64,000 nucleotides of DNA from the NCBI GenBank assembly GCA_965250275.1, contig OZ252297.1, positions 3,348,001-3,412,000 of the forward strand, read 5' to 3'. Under the pieces are notes generated by a model that was not told the origin of the DNA, searched no databases, and saw only the letters and a list, made by a program, of their open reading frames with translations. The position numbers and the translations under genes were made by a program. Within the stretch, counting starts at the first letter, position 1. The number at the start of each line of letters is the position of its first letter. The DNA comes from G965250275 sp965250275 (GTDB lineage: Bacteria > Pseudomonadota > Alphaproteobacteria > Rhodobacterales > Rhodobacteraceae). Shown here in pieces: positions 44,366-53,036 of this stretch.

Positions 44366-45814
44366 ATGCCTGACTATGACGTATCCATTGTCGGGCTCGG
44401 CCCGACAGGTGCGGTGCTCGCGGCCCTGCTGGCCGACATGGGGTGCAGCGTGCTGGTTCTGGATCGCGAGGCTGACATCTACGATCTGCCACGCGCGGTG
44501 CATTTTGACGATGAAATCATGCGGGTCCTGCAATGGATCGGGGTGGCGGACAGCTATCAGGATCAAGTGCTGGTCAACAAAGGCATGCGATTTGTGGACA
44601 GTGCTGGAAACCTGTTGCTCGACTGGCCGCGACCCCAGCACATCACATCAAACGGATGGCATGCCAGTTACCGGTTTCACCAACCGGATCTGGAACACGC
44701 ATTGCACAAAGCCTTGCAGCAGCGCAAAAATGTCCGGATCCTGCGCTCGCACCTTGTTGAACAGGTCTATGATCGCGGCGACAAAGTGCGTCTGCGCTAC
44801 CGAAACAGGTTGGATGACACCGTACACGAAACGGACGCCAAGTTCGTCGTCGGATGTGACGGTGCCAACTCAACTGTTCGAAAGGCGATGGACACAAAGA
44901 TGGAGGCGCTGGGATTTGAACAGCGCTGGCTGGTGGCGGATATCATGCTGAGCAAGGAAATGCCCGAGCTCGGGGACCATACTTTGCAATATTGCGACGC
45001 GCAGACACCATCGACCTATTGCCGCAATGTCGGGCTGCGCCGGCGCTGGGAATTCGCGCTCTCAGAGAGTGAAAGCGATGCCGACGCGAGCCGCGAAGAC
45101 GGCATCTGGGACAGGCTTTCAAGATGGTTGAGTCCGGGTGATGCCCTGATCGAGCGCAGCGCGATCTACACCTTCAAATCTGAAGTTTCCCAGGATTGGG
45201 TGCGGGGCCGGCTGATGATCGCGGGTGATGCTGCGCATTTGACCCCTCCTTTCATGGGGCAAGGCCTGTGCGCGGGCATCCGCGACGCCGCCAATCTTGC
45301 CTGGAAACTTGCGCTTTGCTGTCGCACCGGCGAAGCGGGACTACTTCAGAGCTATCACTCAGAGCGGAAACCTGTCGCCATCGAGTACATTCAGACGGCA
45401 GTTCGCCTTGGCGAGCTGATCAACCGCATGGGCAGTTCAGGCAAGGCCGTTGAACCCAGAACGATGACGAGTCCCGAGACCCGGCTGGGCGAGGGTTTGG
45501 GCAACAACAGTGATCGCTTCCGCGGCCTATTGTTTCCTCAACTCATACTCAGCAACGGCCAGCGCATGGATGACGAAGTTGGCCACGCTGCTGTGCTGAT
45601 TGTCTCAGAGCCCTTCTCTGTGCCTGAAACCGCGCCAAACCTTCGCATACTCCAGACACATAACGAACCGTCCTTGGATCAGGAGTTGCGCGCAATTGGC
45701 GCTTGCGCGGTGTTGGTGCGACCAGACAAGCGCATTCTGGCGACGGCACGAACACAGGAAGAGACCGCAAAGATGATCGACGCATACCCAGTCGACGCAG
45801 GTGCAAGGGGCTAA
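44366..45814 (+). CDS. FAD-dependent aromatic monooxygenase (MhpA-like), second copy
   Basis: The protein has 482 residues. Rossmann VSIVGLGPTGAVLAALLADM, DG motif VGCDGANSTVRKAM and GD motif LMIAGDAAHLTPPFMGQGLC are all present. It is about 60 residues shorter than the other hydroxylase of this locus, with a reduced C-terminal domain. Together with the BphC-like gene it forms a rightward hydroxylation/ring-cleavage pair that parallels the leftward operon. Confidence 0.9.
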   Translation: MPDYDVSIVGLGPTGAVLAALLADMGCSVLVLDREADIYDLPRAVHFDDEIMRVLQWIGVADSYQDQVLVNKGMRFVDSAGNLLLDWPRPQHITSNGWHASYRFHQPDLEHALHKALQQRKNVRILRSHLVEQVYDRGDKVRLRYRNRLDDTVHETDAKFVVGCDGANSTVRKAMDTKMEALGFEQRWLVADIMLSKEMPELGDHTLQYCDAQTPSTYCRNVGLRRRWEFALSESESDADASREDGIWDRLSRWLSPGDALIERSAIYTFKSEVSQDWVRGRLMIAGDAAHLTPPFMGQGLCAGIRDAANLAWKLALCCRTGEAGLLQSYHSERKPVAIEYIQTAVRLGELINRMGSSGKAVEPRTMTSPETRLGEGLGNNSDRFRGLLFPQLILSNGQRMDDEVGHAAVLIVSEPFSVPETAPNLRILQTHNEPSLDQELRAIGACAVLVRPDKRILATARTQEETAKMIDAYPVDAGARG

Positions 45815-45895
45815 CACCGGAGGCTTCGGGCAACAGCTGAAAGGGTCATTGTCCGGACGCTGCCAATCTCGCGTCCATCGGCTCTCGTTTTGAGA

Positions 45896-46381
45896 CTAGA
45901 ACCCAAACCCAATGCTGATACCGGTCACGATGTTGGTCTCTCCGTCGACGAAATCAGCATTCACTTCGGGCGTCAGGGAAAATCCCTCCAGTTCAAACTC
46001 ATAGCCGACGCCAACCCGGAACAATCCCTCTGTATTTGAATCGTGAATCTCCACGCCCGGCATCCCTGTAAAGACCCAGCCTTGGCCCGGATAGAGTTTG
46101 ACGGGAATGCCTACAATGCCAGTGTCGATATCCCCAAAAGCGTACTCGCCAAGCACGCCAACAGAGACAAGTGGTGAAATCCGCCGATGATAAGACATCG
46201 CGGCCGTCACCGCGTTTTCACCATGCTCTGTGTGGGTGTTGGACAGCACAAACTCGAACTTGTTCGCGTGTCGATGTGCCTCGGAGGTTCCGCCATGGCC
46301 GATGGCACCGCCGTCCTCGGCCAGCACTGAGCCTGCCCCAAACGCTGCGATTATCCCCAAGGTCGCAAGCCGAACCACCAT
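45896..46381 (-). CDS. Putative outer-membrane beta-barrel protein
   Basis: The protein has 161 residues with an N-terminal signal (MVVRLATLGIIAAFGAGSVLA) and alternating hydrophobic/aromatic strands ending in GISIGFGF, with a C-terminal Phe as in outer-membrane barrels. The mature head is His-rich (IGHGGTSEAHRHANK). I do not recognise a specific family. It has an AAGGAG ribosome site. Confidence 0.65.
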   Translation of the reverse strand: MVVRLATLGIIAAFGAGSVLAEDGGAIGHGGTSEAHRHANKFEFVLSNTHTEHGENAVTAAMSYHRRISPLVSVGVLGEYAFGDIDTGIVGIPVKLYPGQGWVFTGMPGVEIHDSNTEGLFRVGVGYEFELEGFSLTPEVNADFVDGETNIVTGISIGFGF

Positions 46382-46600
46382 GCGGTGAATCTCCTTCTAT
46401 GACCTCAACCTTATCCTATCCGCGGGATTTTGCATCAATTGAATGCAGTTGGAACAGATCACTCCTAGGGTCAGGACCCACAAAAATTTGGTCGGCAAGC
46501 AACTGCGGAATCGCAGCAGTTGACGTAAGGGAACCCAAGATACTCTTTGCTTTGTTCAGGCGTTTCACCCACGGTCGGGCGTCCAACATTGGGGAAATCC

Positions 46601-47137
46601 ATGAAAACGCCTCTTTTGAGTGCCGCGACTGCGGCAATGCTTGTCGCAGCGACAGGTGCAAGCGCGCTGACGTACAACTGGTCCTTTGAGGCGACCACAG
46701 GAACGAGCCTTGGCACTGTGAGCGGAACAATCTCCGGCTTGGAGATCGGGTCCAATGACGGAACCGGGCTGACCGTCGAAGTTCTGTCGTCGCCCTCTGG
46801 AAATGTACTTGGCGGCGGTTGGAGTTTTCAAGGCAAGGGAACCGCTATTGACGCGTTCACCGTCGCGGACGACAAAACCGTGACCTTTGCGGCTGCAGAT
46901 TTCAGACGCGACGGGAACTCAGACGCTCTGTTCTTCGGTCGCTTTTCTGACTTCGTCCCACAACTGTTTTCCGGCAACGAATTTGATATCGGAGAATTCA
47001 ATACCGACCATAGGGGATTCGCCCCGACCGTGTTCGAACTTGTGGATACCACACCAGTACCGGTTCCAGCCGCCCTACCGCTCTTGCTAGCCGGTCTTGG
47101 CGCTCTGGGCATCGCTGGCAGGCGCCGCCGAAGCTGA
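46601..47137 (+). CDS. Secreted protein with VPxPA-CTERM sorting tail
   Basis: The protein has 178 residues from the ATG at 46601 (GGGGA upstream). A signal peptide (MKTPLLSAATAAMLVAATGASA) and a beta-rich domain precede a tail with PVPVPAALPLLLAGLGALGIAGRRRRS: a VPxPA motif, a hydrophobic helix and an Arg cluster. This is the alphaproteobacterial variant of the PEP-CTERM exosortase signal. A strong intrinsic terminator follows. No exosortase gene is in view. Confidence 0.85.
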   Translation: MKTPLLSAATAAMLVAATGASALTYNWSFEATTGTSLGTVSGTISGLEIGSNDGTGLTVEVLSSPSGNVLGGGWSFQGKGTAIDAFTVADDKTVTFAAADFRRDGNSDALFFGRFSDFVPQLFSGNEFDIGEFNTDHRGFAPTVFELVDTTPVPVPAALPLLLAGLGALGIAGRRRRS

Positions 47138-47157
47138 CACGCTCTGACAGATAAACA

Positions 47158-47190
47158 AACGCCCTGCATCTGCGGGGCGTTTTGCTTTTT
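47158..47190 (+). terminator. Intrinsic terminator
   Basis: A 10-base-pair stem (AACGCCCTGC / GCGGGGCGTT, one G-U) with loop ATCT is followed by TTTGCTTTTT. It lies 20 bases after the VPxPA-CTERM gene and faces the end of the convergent molybdenum-enzyme gene. Confidence 0.9.
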
Positions 47191-47247
47191 GGAGTGGTGG
47201 TGATTAATGGGTCCAGTGCCTAAAGCGCTGCGCTTGGTCGCCCTGCT

Positions 47248-49515
47248 TCATTTGGGTTGGGTTGTCCCGATCCTGTAGTGTTCCACCTCGACCAAACAGG
47301 AATGCGCAATAGGCCCCTGAGCCAGGCGAGAAGTCCCCTTGTCCAGTGTCAACACATTCGGATTGCCGCGCTGGCAAGTGTCCGCGTCCGGGTCAAACCA
47401 CGCCCCCGTCGCGATCTGGATCACGCCAGGACGAATGGCATCGCTGAGCCTGAGTTCGGCCAGACACGCGCCGCGCTCATTGTGCAGCCTGACCACCTGC
47501 CCCTCCTCCAGCCCGCGCGCCGCTGCGTCGCTTGGATGCATGGTGACCGGCTCGACTCCATTTGGGCGATCTGCCGTGCTGACTGGGCCGTGGTCCAGCT
47601 GGCTGTGCAATTTGTTACGCGGTTGGTTGGAAATCATGTGGAGCTGCTCTGACCGTGCGCGGCCCAGCCATTCCGCCGGCTCCATCCATGCCGGATGCCC
47701 CGGGCAATCCTCATAACCGAAACCGGCAATGGTTTCCGAGAAGATTTCGATCTTCCCGGATGGGGTCGCCAATGGGTTCGCTTCTGGGTCCCTGCGGAAA
47801 GCCTCCAGCATAATGGTGGGTGCCTCCGGCGCAGGTACTTTGACCCATCCGTCCCGCTGAAAACTCTCCCAATCCGGCAGCTCAACGTCCTGACGGGCGG
47901 CCTGTTGCCGCGACACATCCCAGATCCAGCGTTGCCACTCCTGCGCGCTGCGCCCCTCGGTGAATGTGTCCTCGACCCCCATCGCCGCTGCGATGCCCCG
48001 CAAAATGTCATGATCGTCTTTCGCCTGACCGACGGGCGCAATGGCCTGGTCCATGACCACCTGATAAGGGTCCTTAGGGGTCAGCGCCAGGTCACTGCGT
48101 TCCAGCGGCGTGGTGCAGGGCAGGACGATATCGGCGTGCCGCGCAAGCGCGTTCCAGCACCATTCATTGGCAATGATGGTATCGGGTCTGGACCACGCCC
48201 GGCGCATCCGATTGAGATCCTGATGGTGATGGAAAGGATTGCCACCCGCCCACCAGACCAGCCGGATGTCAGGATATTCGTAAGACTGCCCGTTGTAGTC
48301 AAAACGCCCACCCGGGTTCTCGAGCATTTCCGTAACCCTCGCCACGGGAATGAAATCAGGCACCGGATTGTGCCCTTGCGGCAGCGAGGCGTAGTCAATG
48401 TGACGCCGGTTCAGGCCGGTATTGTTCATGGCGGAATAGCCAAATCCCAACCCCGTGCCGGGACGCCCCATCTGTCCCAGCATGGCGGCCAAAGCGATGG
48501 CTGCCCAGAACGGTTGCTCGCCATGGTCCTGACGCGTCAAGGCCCAGGCAGTGGAGATCATGGTCCGGCTCTTTGACATACGCCGCGCCAGATCACGGAT
48601 GGTATCCGCCGATATCTCGCAAATGGCCTCGGCCCATTCGGGGGTCTTGGGAACCCCGTCCGTTTCACCGGCCAGATATTGTGCAAACCGGTCAAAGCCT
48701 GTGGTGTAGCGCGCCAGGAAAGCCCGGTCGTGCAAGCCTTCGGTCAGAAGCACATGGGCCAGCGCCAGCATGAGCGCAACATCTGTGCTGGGACGTATCG
48801 CCAACCATTCCGCGCCGACCTGATCCAGAAAATCGGATCGCAACGGCGAGATGTTTACAAACGAAACGCCCGCCTCGTGGGCCGCGAGCTTGCCATCCTT
48901 CTGGACATGCGCCCCGGTGCCGCCCTGGCTGATCTGACCGTTTTTGAGCGGCACACCACCAAAGGCGACAAACAGCTCACAATCCGTGGCAATGCTCTCC
49001 CAGCTCGTCGTAGTATCGAGATGCCCCCTGAACGTGCCCAGCACATGAGGAACGACAACCTCTGCTGCGGCGAAGGAATAGGTGTTCTTGGAGCTTGTGT
49101 AACCGCCGATGCAATTGAGAAACCGCTTCAGCTGGCTCTGCGCGTGGTGGAAGCGCCCGGCGCTGGCCCATCCGTAAGACCCCGCATAGATGGCTTGATT
49201 GCCAAAGCTGTTCCGAACGCGGTTCAATTCGTCTGCGACCAGCCGGTTCGCATCGTCCCAACTGACTTCGACAAACTCCTCTGACCCGCGCCGTTCTCCG
49301 GCCGCCCCGGGTCCATCAACCAGCCAGCTCTTTCGCACCATGGGCGCCGTGACCCGCGTTGGACCGTCCAGTACGTCTACAATCCCATGACCGATCTCCG
49401 ATGGGTCCGGATCGTGGTGGAACCCATGCAAACCGGTGACGCGGCCGTCCTTTGTTTCGACCCGATAGGTGCCCCAGTGGGCACTGGTCAACAGATCGCG
49501 GGTCCGCTCCGACAT
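47248..49515 (-). CDS. Molybdopterin-dependent S/N-oxide reductase (BisC type)
   Basis: The protein has 755 residues from the ATG at 49515, which has a GGGAG site and leaves few residues before the conserved TSAHWG; the frame also begins at 49557. The Mo pocket residues are Tyr-Gly-Trp in GSYGWASAGR (equivalent to Tyr114/Trp116 of DMSO reductase) and the serine ligand in NTYSFAAAE. There is no twin-arginine signal, so it is cytoplasmic like biotin sulfoxide reductase. It would reduce biotin or methionine sulfoxide, or a small N-oxide. No membrane or heme partner is next to it. Confidence 0.88.
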   Translation of the reverse strand: MSERTRDLLTSAHWGTYRVETKDGRVTGLHGFHHDPDPSEIGHGIVDVLDGPTRVTAPMVRKSWLVDGPGAAGERRGSEEFVEVSWDDANRLVADELNRVRNSFGNQAIYAGSYGWASAGRFHHAQSQLKRFLNCIGGYTSSKNTYSFAAAEVVVPHVLGTFRGHLDTTTSWESIATDCELFVAFGGVPLKNGQISQGGTGAHVQKDGKLAAHEAGVSFVNISPLRSDFLDQVGAEWLAIRPSTDVALMLALAHVLLTEGLHDRAFLARYTTGFDRFAQYLAGETDGVPKTPEWAEAICEISADTIRDLARRMSKSRTMISTAWALTRQDHGEQPFWAAIALAAMLGQMGRPGTGLGFGYSAMNNTGLNRRHIDYASLPQGHNPVPDFIPVARVTEMLENPGGRFDYNGQSYEYPDIRLVWWAGGNPFHHHQDLNRMRRAWSRPDTIIANEWCWNALARHADIVLPCTTPLERSDLALTPKDPYQVVMDQAIAPVGQAKDDHDILRGIAAAMGVEDTFTEGRSAQEWQRWIWDVSRQQAARQDVELPDWESFQRDGWVKVPAPEAPTIMLEAFRRDPEANPLATPSGKIEIFSETIAGFGYEDCPGHPAWMEPAEWLGRARSEQLHMISNQPRNKLHSQLDHGPVSTADRPNGVEPVTMHPSDAAARGLEEGQVVRLHNERGACLAELRLSDAIRPGVIQIATGAWFDPDADTCQRGNPNVLTLDKGTSRLAQGPIAHSCLVEVEHYRIGTTQPK

Positions 49516-49608
49516 ATCAACGCTCTCCCGCGCGTAATTGCGTGGCAGCCCCTTCATGGCTCCTTGAGACCTCGGATCGAACGCGGTCGCGTTTGGGTGC
49601 CTCGTCCA

Positions 49609-50199
49609 TCATCCGGCCCGACTTTCCAGCTTCCACGTCAGGTTGGCTTTTACGGCGGGCCACTCGCTTGCAATCACCGAGTAAACCGCCGTGTCGCGCA
49701 CGGACCCATTTGGCATGATCGCATTGGACCGCAAGACGCCATCCAGCTTTGCGCCCAATCGTTCAATGGCGCGGCGGCTCTGCACGTTCAGGAAGTGGGT
49801 TCTGAATTCGACGCAAATACAGTTCAGGGTTTCGAACGCATACCGCAGCAGCAACAACTTGCATTCGGTGTTCAGAGGTGAGCTTTGCACCGAACGCCGA
49901 TACCAGGTTGATCCGATTTCCACGCGCTTGTTGGCGGCGTCGATATTCATGTAGGTCGTCATCCCCACGGCCTTTCCGGTGGAGCGGTCAATCACCGCAA
50001 AGGGCAACATCGTCGGCAAAGCCAGCCGGCGCTCAATTTCGCCCGCCATTTCCTCGGCGCTGGGAATCGTGGTGTACCAGAGCTTGTGCAGCGCTCCGTC
50101 GTTGGTCGCCTCAACCAGATCGTCGTGATGCGCAAGAGACAGCGGCTCGACAGACACGTGATCTCCATGGACTGAAAACGGGGCTGGCCAAGCACTCAT
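49609..50199 (-). CDS. GNAT family N-acetyltransferase (RimJ/RimL-like)
   Basis: The protein has 196 residues from the ATG at 50199. The family pattern VEIGSTWYRRSVQSSPLNTE, then LNCICVEFRTHFLNVQSRRAIERLGAKLDGVLR, matches RimJ/RimL-like acetyltransferases. The longer frame from 50262 has no ribosome site. It lies upstream of the molybdenum enzyme on the same strand with a gap of 93 bases. Confidence 0.88.
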   Translation of the reverse strand: MSAWPAPFSVHGDHVSVEPLSLAHHDDLVEATNDGALHKLWYTTIPSAEEMAGEIERRLALPTMLPFAVIDRSTGKAVGMTTYMNIDAANKRVEIGSTWYRRSVQSSPLNTECKLLLLRYAFETLNCICVEFRTHFLNVQSRRAIERLGAKLDGVLRSNAIMPNGSVRDTAVYSVIASEWPAVKANLTWKLESRAG

Positions 50200-50403
50200 T
50201 GTAAGTGGTCCTTCAATGCGACGTCCTGATCCGCACAGTTGTCCAAATTTGTTTCGGTGCAAACAGAAATCTCCATGCCGTCGGGAATGCAGATCTTAAC
50301 GGGCAACGATCCGGGTCCTTTTGCCGTCCTACGCCCGTCCAATGGAGGGCGAGGTCCGGACGCAGTGCGTCGCAGCCGGCTCGCTCGCGCAAATGTAAAA
50401 CAC

Positions 50404-50432
50404 TTGATAGATTTTTGTCGCGCGGCAATATT
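50404..50432 (+). promoter_or_regulatory. Candidate sigma-70 promoter of the LacI-type gene
   Basis: TTGATA and AATATT are separated by 17 bases, 67 bases before the regulator start. The -35 matches 5 of 6 and the -10 matches 4 of 6. Confidence 0.45.
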
Positions 50433-50498
50433 ACTTGCCACGGCGCGCCGCCATCATGGCGCACGAACTTCCTTTGGCTGCCAGATGCGTGCGCAACA

Positions 50499-51530
50499 AT
50501 GAGCGAACAGAAGATCAAGAACATGGAAGAGTTTGCCACGGTGAGCGGAATCTCGCGTCCGACCGTGTCAAAGTACTTCAACAACCCCGACAGCGTTCGC
50601 AAGTCCACGCGTGCGCGGATCGAAGCAGCGCTGGAGCAGTTCGACTACCGCCCGAATTTCTATGCGATGAACCAGAACCGGCGGATGACAAAGAACATCG
50701 GCATCGTTGTCCCGTACCTGGCTGACCCGTTCTTTGCCGAGATTGTGCGCGTGATCGAGGAGCGCTGCATCGGCGCCGGATTTATGCCCTCGCTCTTCAG
50801 CGCGCACGGCACCAGTTCGCTAGAGGTCGAAATTCTGGACACCTTGCGGTCGCTGAAACCGGCGGGTGTCTTGCTGGCGCCGCTTGGCCGGCTGTCTGAC
50901 AAGAGCGCGATCGAGGCTTTTTGCCGTGACGTGCCGACGGTTCTCTTTGACAGCAACATTGCAGGGCTGGGCGAGGCCTTTGTGGGTTCGGACAATTACA
51001 GCTTTGTCTCGCAAACGGTGGAGTATCTCACGCGCACCGGCGAGCCGCCTTGCTTTTTTGAGATGCGCACCCCCGCCAACCCGAATGCCAACAAAAGACG
51101 TGAAGCCTATCTGAGTATGATGGAGCGGCTGCAGCTGGAACCGCATGTCATCAAGGTTGATGGATCCGGCTGGGGTTTCGAAGAAATCGGGCGCCAGGGC
51201 GGGTTGAAACTGTTCCAGGAGAGCACGCTTCCAACGAACACGGTCCTATGCAGCAATGATCGCCTCGGCATCGGATTTCTGTCGGCCTGTTTCGAGGCCG
51301 GGATACGCGTTGGGCGCGGCGATGACTGCGACATTCGGGTCGCGTCGCATGACGACCACCCCTTTTCCCGGTTCACCTGCCCTGCCCTGACGACTGCCGC
51401 CCATGACTATGCCTCTGTTGCAGACCACGCAGTGGAGACCCTGTTCAGGTTGATCGAAAGCGGTGGAGACTTCCGTCAGCGCGAGGAAACCCTGTTTCCG
51501 GCGCGGTTGATTATGCGGGATTCCGCCTGA
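50499..51530 (+). CDS. LacI family transcriptional regulator of the polyol operon
   Basis: The protein has 343 residues from the ATG at 50499. The LacI headpiece is MEEFATVSGISRPTVSKYFN, followed by the hinge region and a periplasmic-binding-like effector domain (NIGIVVPYLADPFFAEIVR, TNTVLCSNDRLGIGFL). It reads toward the polyol ABC operon 95 bases before the binding-protein gene, so it is the probable controller of that operon. Confidence 0.92.
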   Translation: MSEQKIKNMEEFATVSGISRPTVSKYFNNPDSVRKSTRARIEAALEQFDYRPNFYAMNQNRRMTKNIGIVVPYLADPFFAEIVRVIEERCIGAGFMPSLFSAHGTSSLEVEILDTLRSLKPAGVLLAPLGRLSDKSAIEAFCRDVPTVLFDSNIAGLGEAFVGSDNYSFVSQTVEYLTRTGEPPCFFEMRTPANPNANKRREAYLSMMERLQLEPHVIKVDGSGWGFEEIGRQGGLKLFQESTLPTNTVLCSNDRLGIGFLSACFEAGIRVGRGDDCDIRVASHDDHPFSRFTCPALTTAAHDYASVADHAVETLFRLIESGGDFRQREETLFPARLIMRDSA

Positions 51531-51557
51531 CAAAACTTCACGCGCGTAAAATTTTGC

Positions 51558-51586
51558 TTGACGCGAGTCAATCTAGTCGCAATTCT
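51558..51586 (+). promoter_or_regulatory. Polyol-operon promoter with overlapping LacI-type operator
   Basis: TTGACG-17-AATTCT is a candidate promoter. Its -35 lies in TTGAC-GCGA-GTCAA (51558-51571), a palindrome with a central CG as in LacI-family operators. A repressor here would block RNA polymerase directly. Confidence 0.5.
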
Positions 51587-51624
51587 GCTCCCGGGTTATG
51601 AGACGTAACCAAGGGAGGAAGAAC

Positions 51625-52932
51625 ATGTATCTCAAGAACGCACTTGGTGCGGCAACCGTCCTGTCCTTGTGGGCAGCCAGCGGTGCCGTGGCCGAAACAC
51701 TGACAATCGCGACTGTGAACAACGGCGACATGATCCGGATGCAGGGTCTGACGGACGATTTCACCGCCAAGACAGGTCACGAGGTCGAGTGGGTGACGCT
51801 GGAGGAAAACGTACTGCGTCAGCGTGTGACCACGGACATTACCACCAAAGGCGGTGCGTTCGACATAATGACCATCGGCATGTACGAAACCCCGATCTGG
51901 GGCGCCAATGGTTGGCTGGTGCCGCTCGATGACCTGAGCGCCGATTACAATGTTGACGACCTGCTGCCGGCGATGCGCGCCGGCCTAAGCCATGATGGCA
52001 CGCTTTACGCGGCACCGTTCTATGGCGAAAGCTCTATGATCATGTACCGCACCGACCTGATGGAGAAGGCTGGTCTGGAGATGCCCGATGCGCCGACATG
52101 GCAGTTCATCCGCGAAGCTGCGGCAGCGATGACGGACCGGGACAACGAAATCAACGGTATCTGTCTGCGCGGCAAGGCCGGTTGGGGTGAAGGAGGTGCC
52201 TTCATCACCGTGACCGCCAACTCCTTTGGCGCACGCTGGTTCGACGAGGACTGGAACGCCCAGTTCGATCAGCCGGAATGGGCCGAGGCGCTGAACTTTT
52301 ATGTCGACATGATGGAAGAATCCGGCCCTCCGGGTTATGCCACAAATGGGTTCAACGAGAACCTTTCCCTGTTCCAGCAGGGCAAGTGCGGCATGTGGAT
52401 CGACGCCACCGTGGCTGCCTCCTTCGTGACCAATCCCAACGACTCCACAGTTGCCGACAAGGTTAGCTTTGCATTGGCACCGAACAGCGAAGGCGTCGAG
52501 AAGCGCTCCAACTGGCTGTGGGCATGGGCTTTGGGCATCCCGGCAGGGACGCAAAAGGCAGACGCCGCCAAAGAGTTCATCGAGTGGGCGACTTCGCAAG
52601 GCTACATTGAACTTGTGGCCGAGAAAGAGGGGTGGGCAAATGTTCCTCCCGGTGCGCGGACCTCGCTCTATGAAAATGCGAACTACAAGGATATCCCGTT
52701 CGCCCAGATGACGCTCGACTCGATCCTGGCCGCGGATCCAAACAACCCGACCGTCAAGCCGGTCCCCTATGTGGGCATCCAGTTTGTCGCGATCCCGGAG
52801 TTTGCCGGCATCGCCACGGAAGTCAGCCAGGAATTCTCGGCGGCCTATGCCGGGCAGCAATCCGTCGAAGAAGCGCTGGAGAAAGCGCAGGCTCTGACCA
52901 ACGACGCCATGGAGGCCGCGGGCTACCGCTAG
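51625..52932 (+). CDS. smoE: Polyol ABC transporter substrate-binding protein (SmoE type)
   Basis: The protein has 435 residues from the ATG at 51625 (GGGAGGAAG ribosome site). The signal peptide MYLKNALGAATVLSLWAASGAVA is followed by a type-1 sugar-binding fold (LTIATVNNGDMIRMQGL, GAFDIMTIGMYETPIWG, WAWALGIPAGTQKADAAKEF). The order of genes (binding protein, two permeases, ATPase, SDR, mannitol dehydrogenase, kinase) matches the sorbitol/mannitol operon of Rhodobacter. It would bind sorbitol, mannitol or a similar polyol. Confidence 0.9.
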   Translation: MYLKNALGAATVLSLWAASGAVAETLTIATVNNGDMIRMQGLTDDFTAKTGHEVEWVTLEENVLRQRVTTDITTKGGAFDIMTIGMYETPIWGANGWLVPLDDLSADYNVDDLLPAMRAGLSHDGTLYAAPFYGESSMIMYRTDLMEKAGLEMPDAPTWQFIREAAAAMTDRDNEINGICLRGKAGWGEGGAFITVTANSFGARWFDEDWNAQFDQPEWAEALNFYVDMMEESGPPGYATNGFNENLSLFQQGKCGMWIDATVAASFVTNPNDSTVADKVSFALAPNSEGVEKRSNWLWAWALGIPAGTQKADAAKEFIEWATSQGYIELVAEKEGWANVPPGARTSLYENANYKDIPFAQMTLDSILAADPNNPTVKPVPYVGIQFVAIPEFAGIATEVSQEFSAAYAGQQSVEEALEKAQALTNDAMEAAGYR

Positions 52933-52942
52933 GCATTCCTAC

Positions 52943-52969
52943 CCAGAGGGCGACCTTATCGCCCCCTGG
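52943..52969 (+). promoter_or_regulatory. Intercistronic stem-loop after the polyol binding-protein gene
   Basis: CCAGAGGGCGA and TCGCCCCCTGG pair over 11 bases with one mismatch around a 5-base loop, starting 10 bases after the stop. No T tract follows. It is the third such element behind a binding-protein gene in this window. Confidence 0.7.
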
Positions 52970-53036
52970 TTCTTGCATCCGAATTCAATGAACATCCGTC
53001 TTGGGGTGGCAGTGCCGCCAACAGAGGAGATTTGTC

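Noticed and set aside
46500..46522. Inverted repeat CAACTGC-N9-GCAGTTG before the VPxPA-CTERM gene
   Set aside because: Arms are only 7 bases, with no second copy seen and no linked regulator. It may be an operator but cannot be supported.
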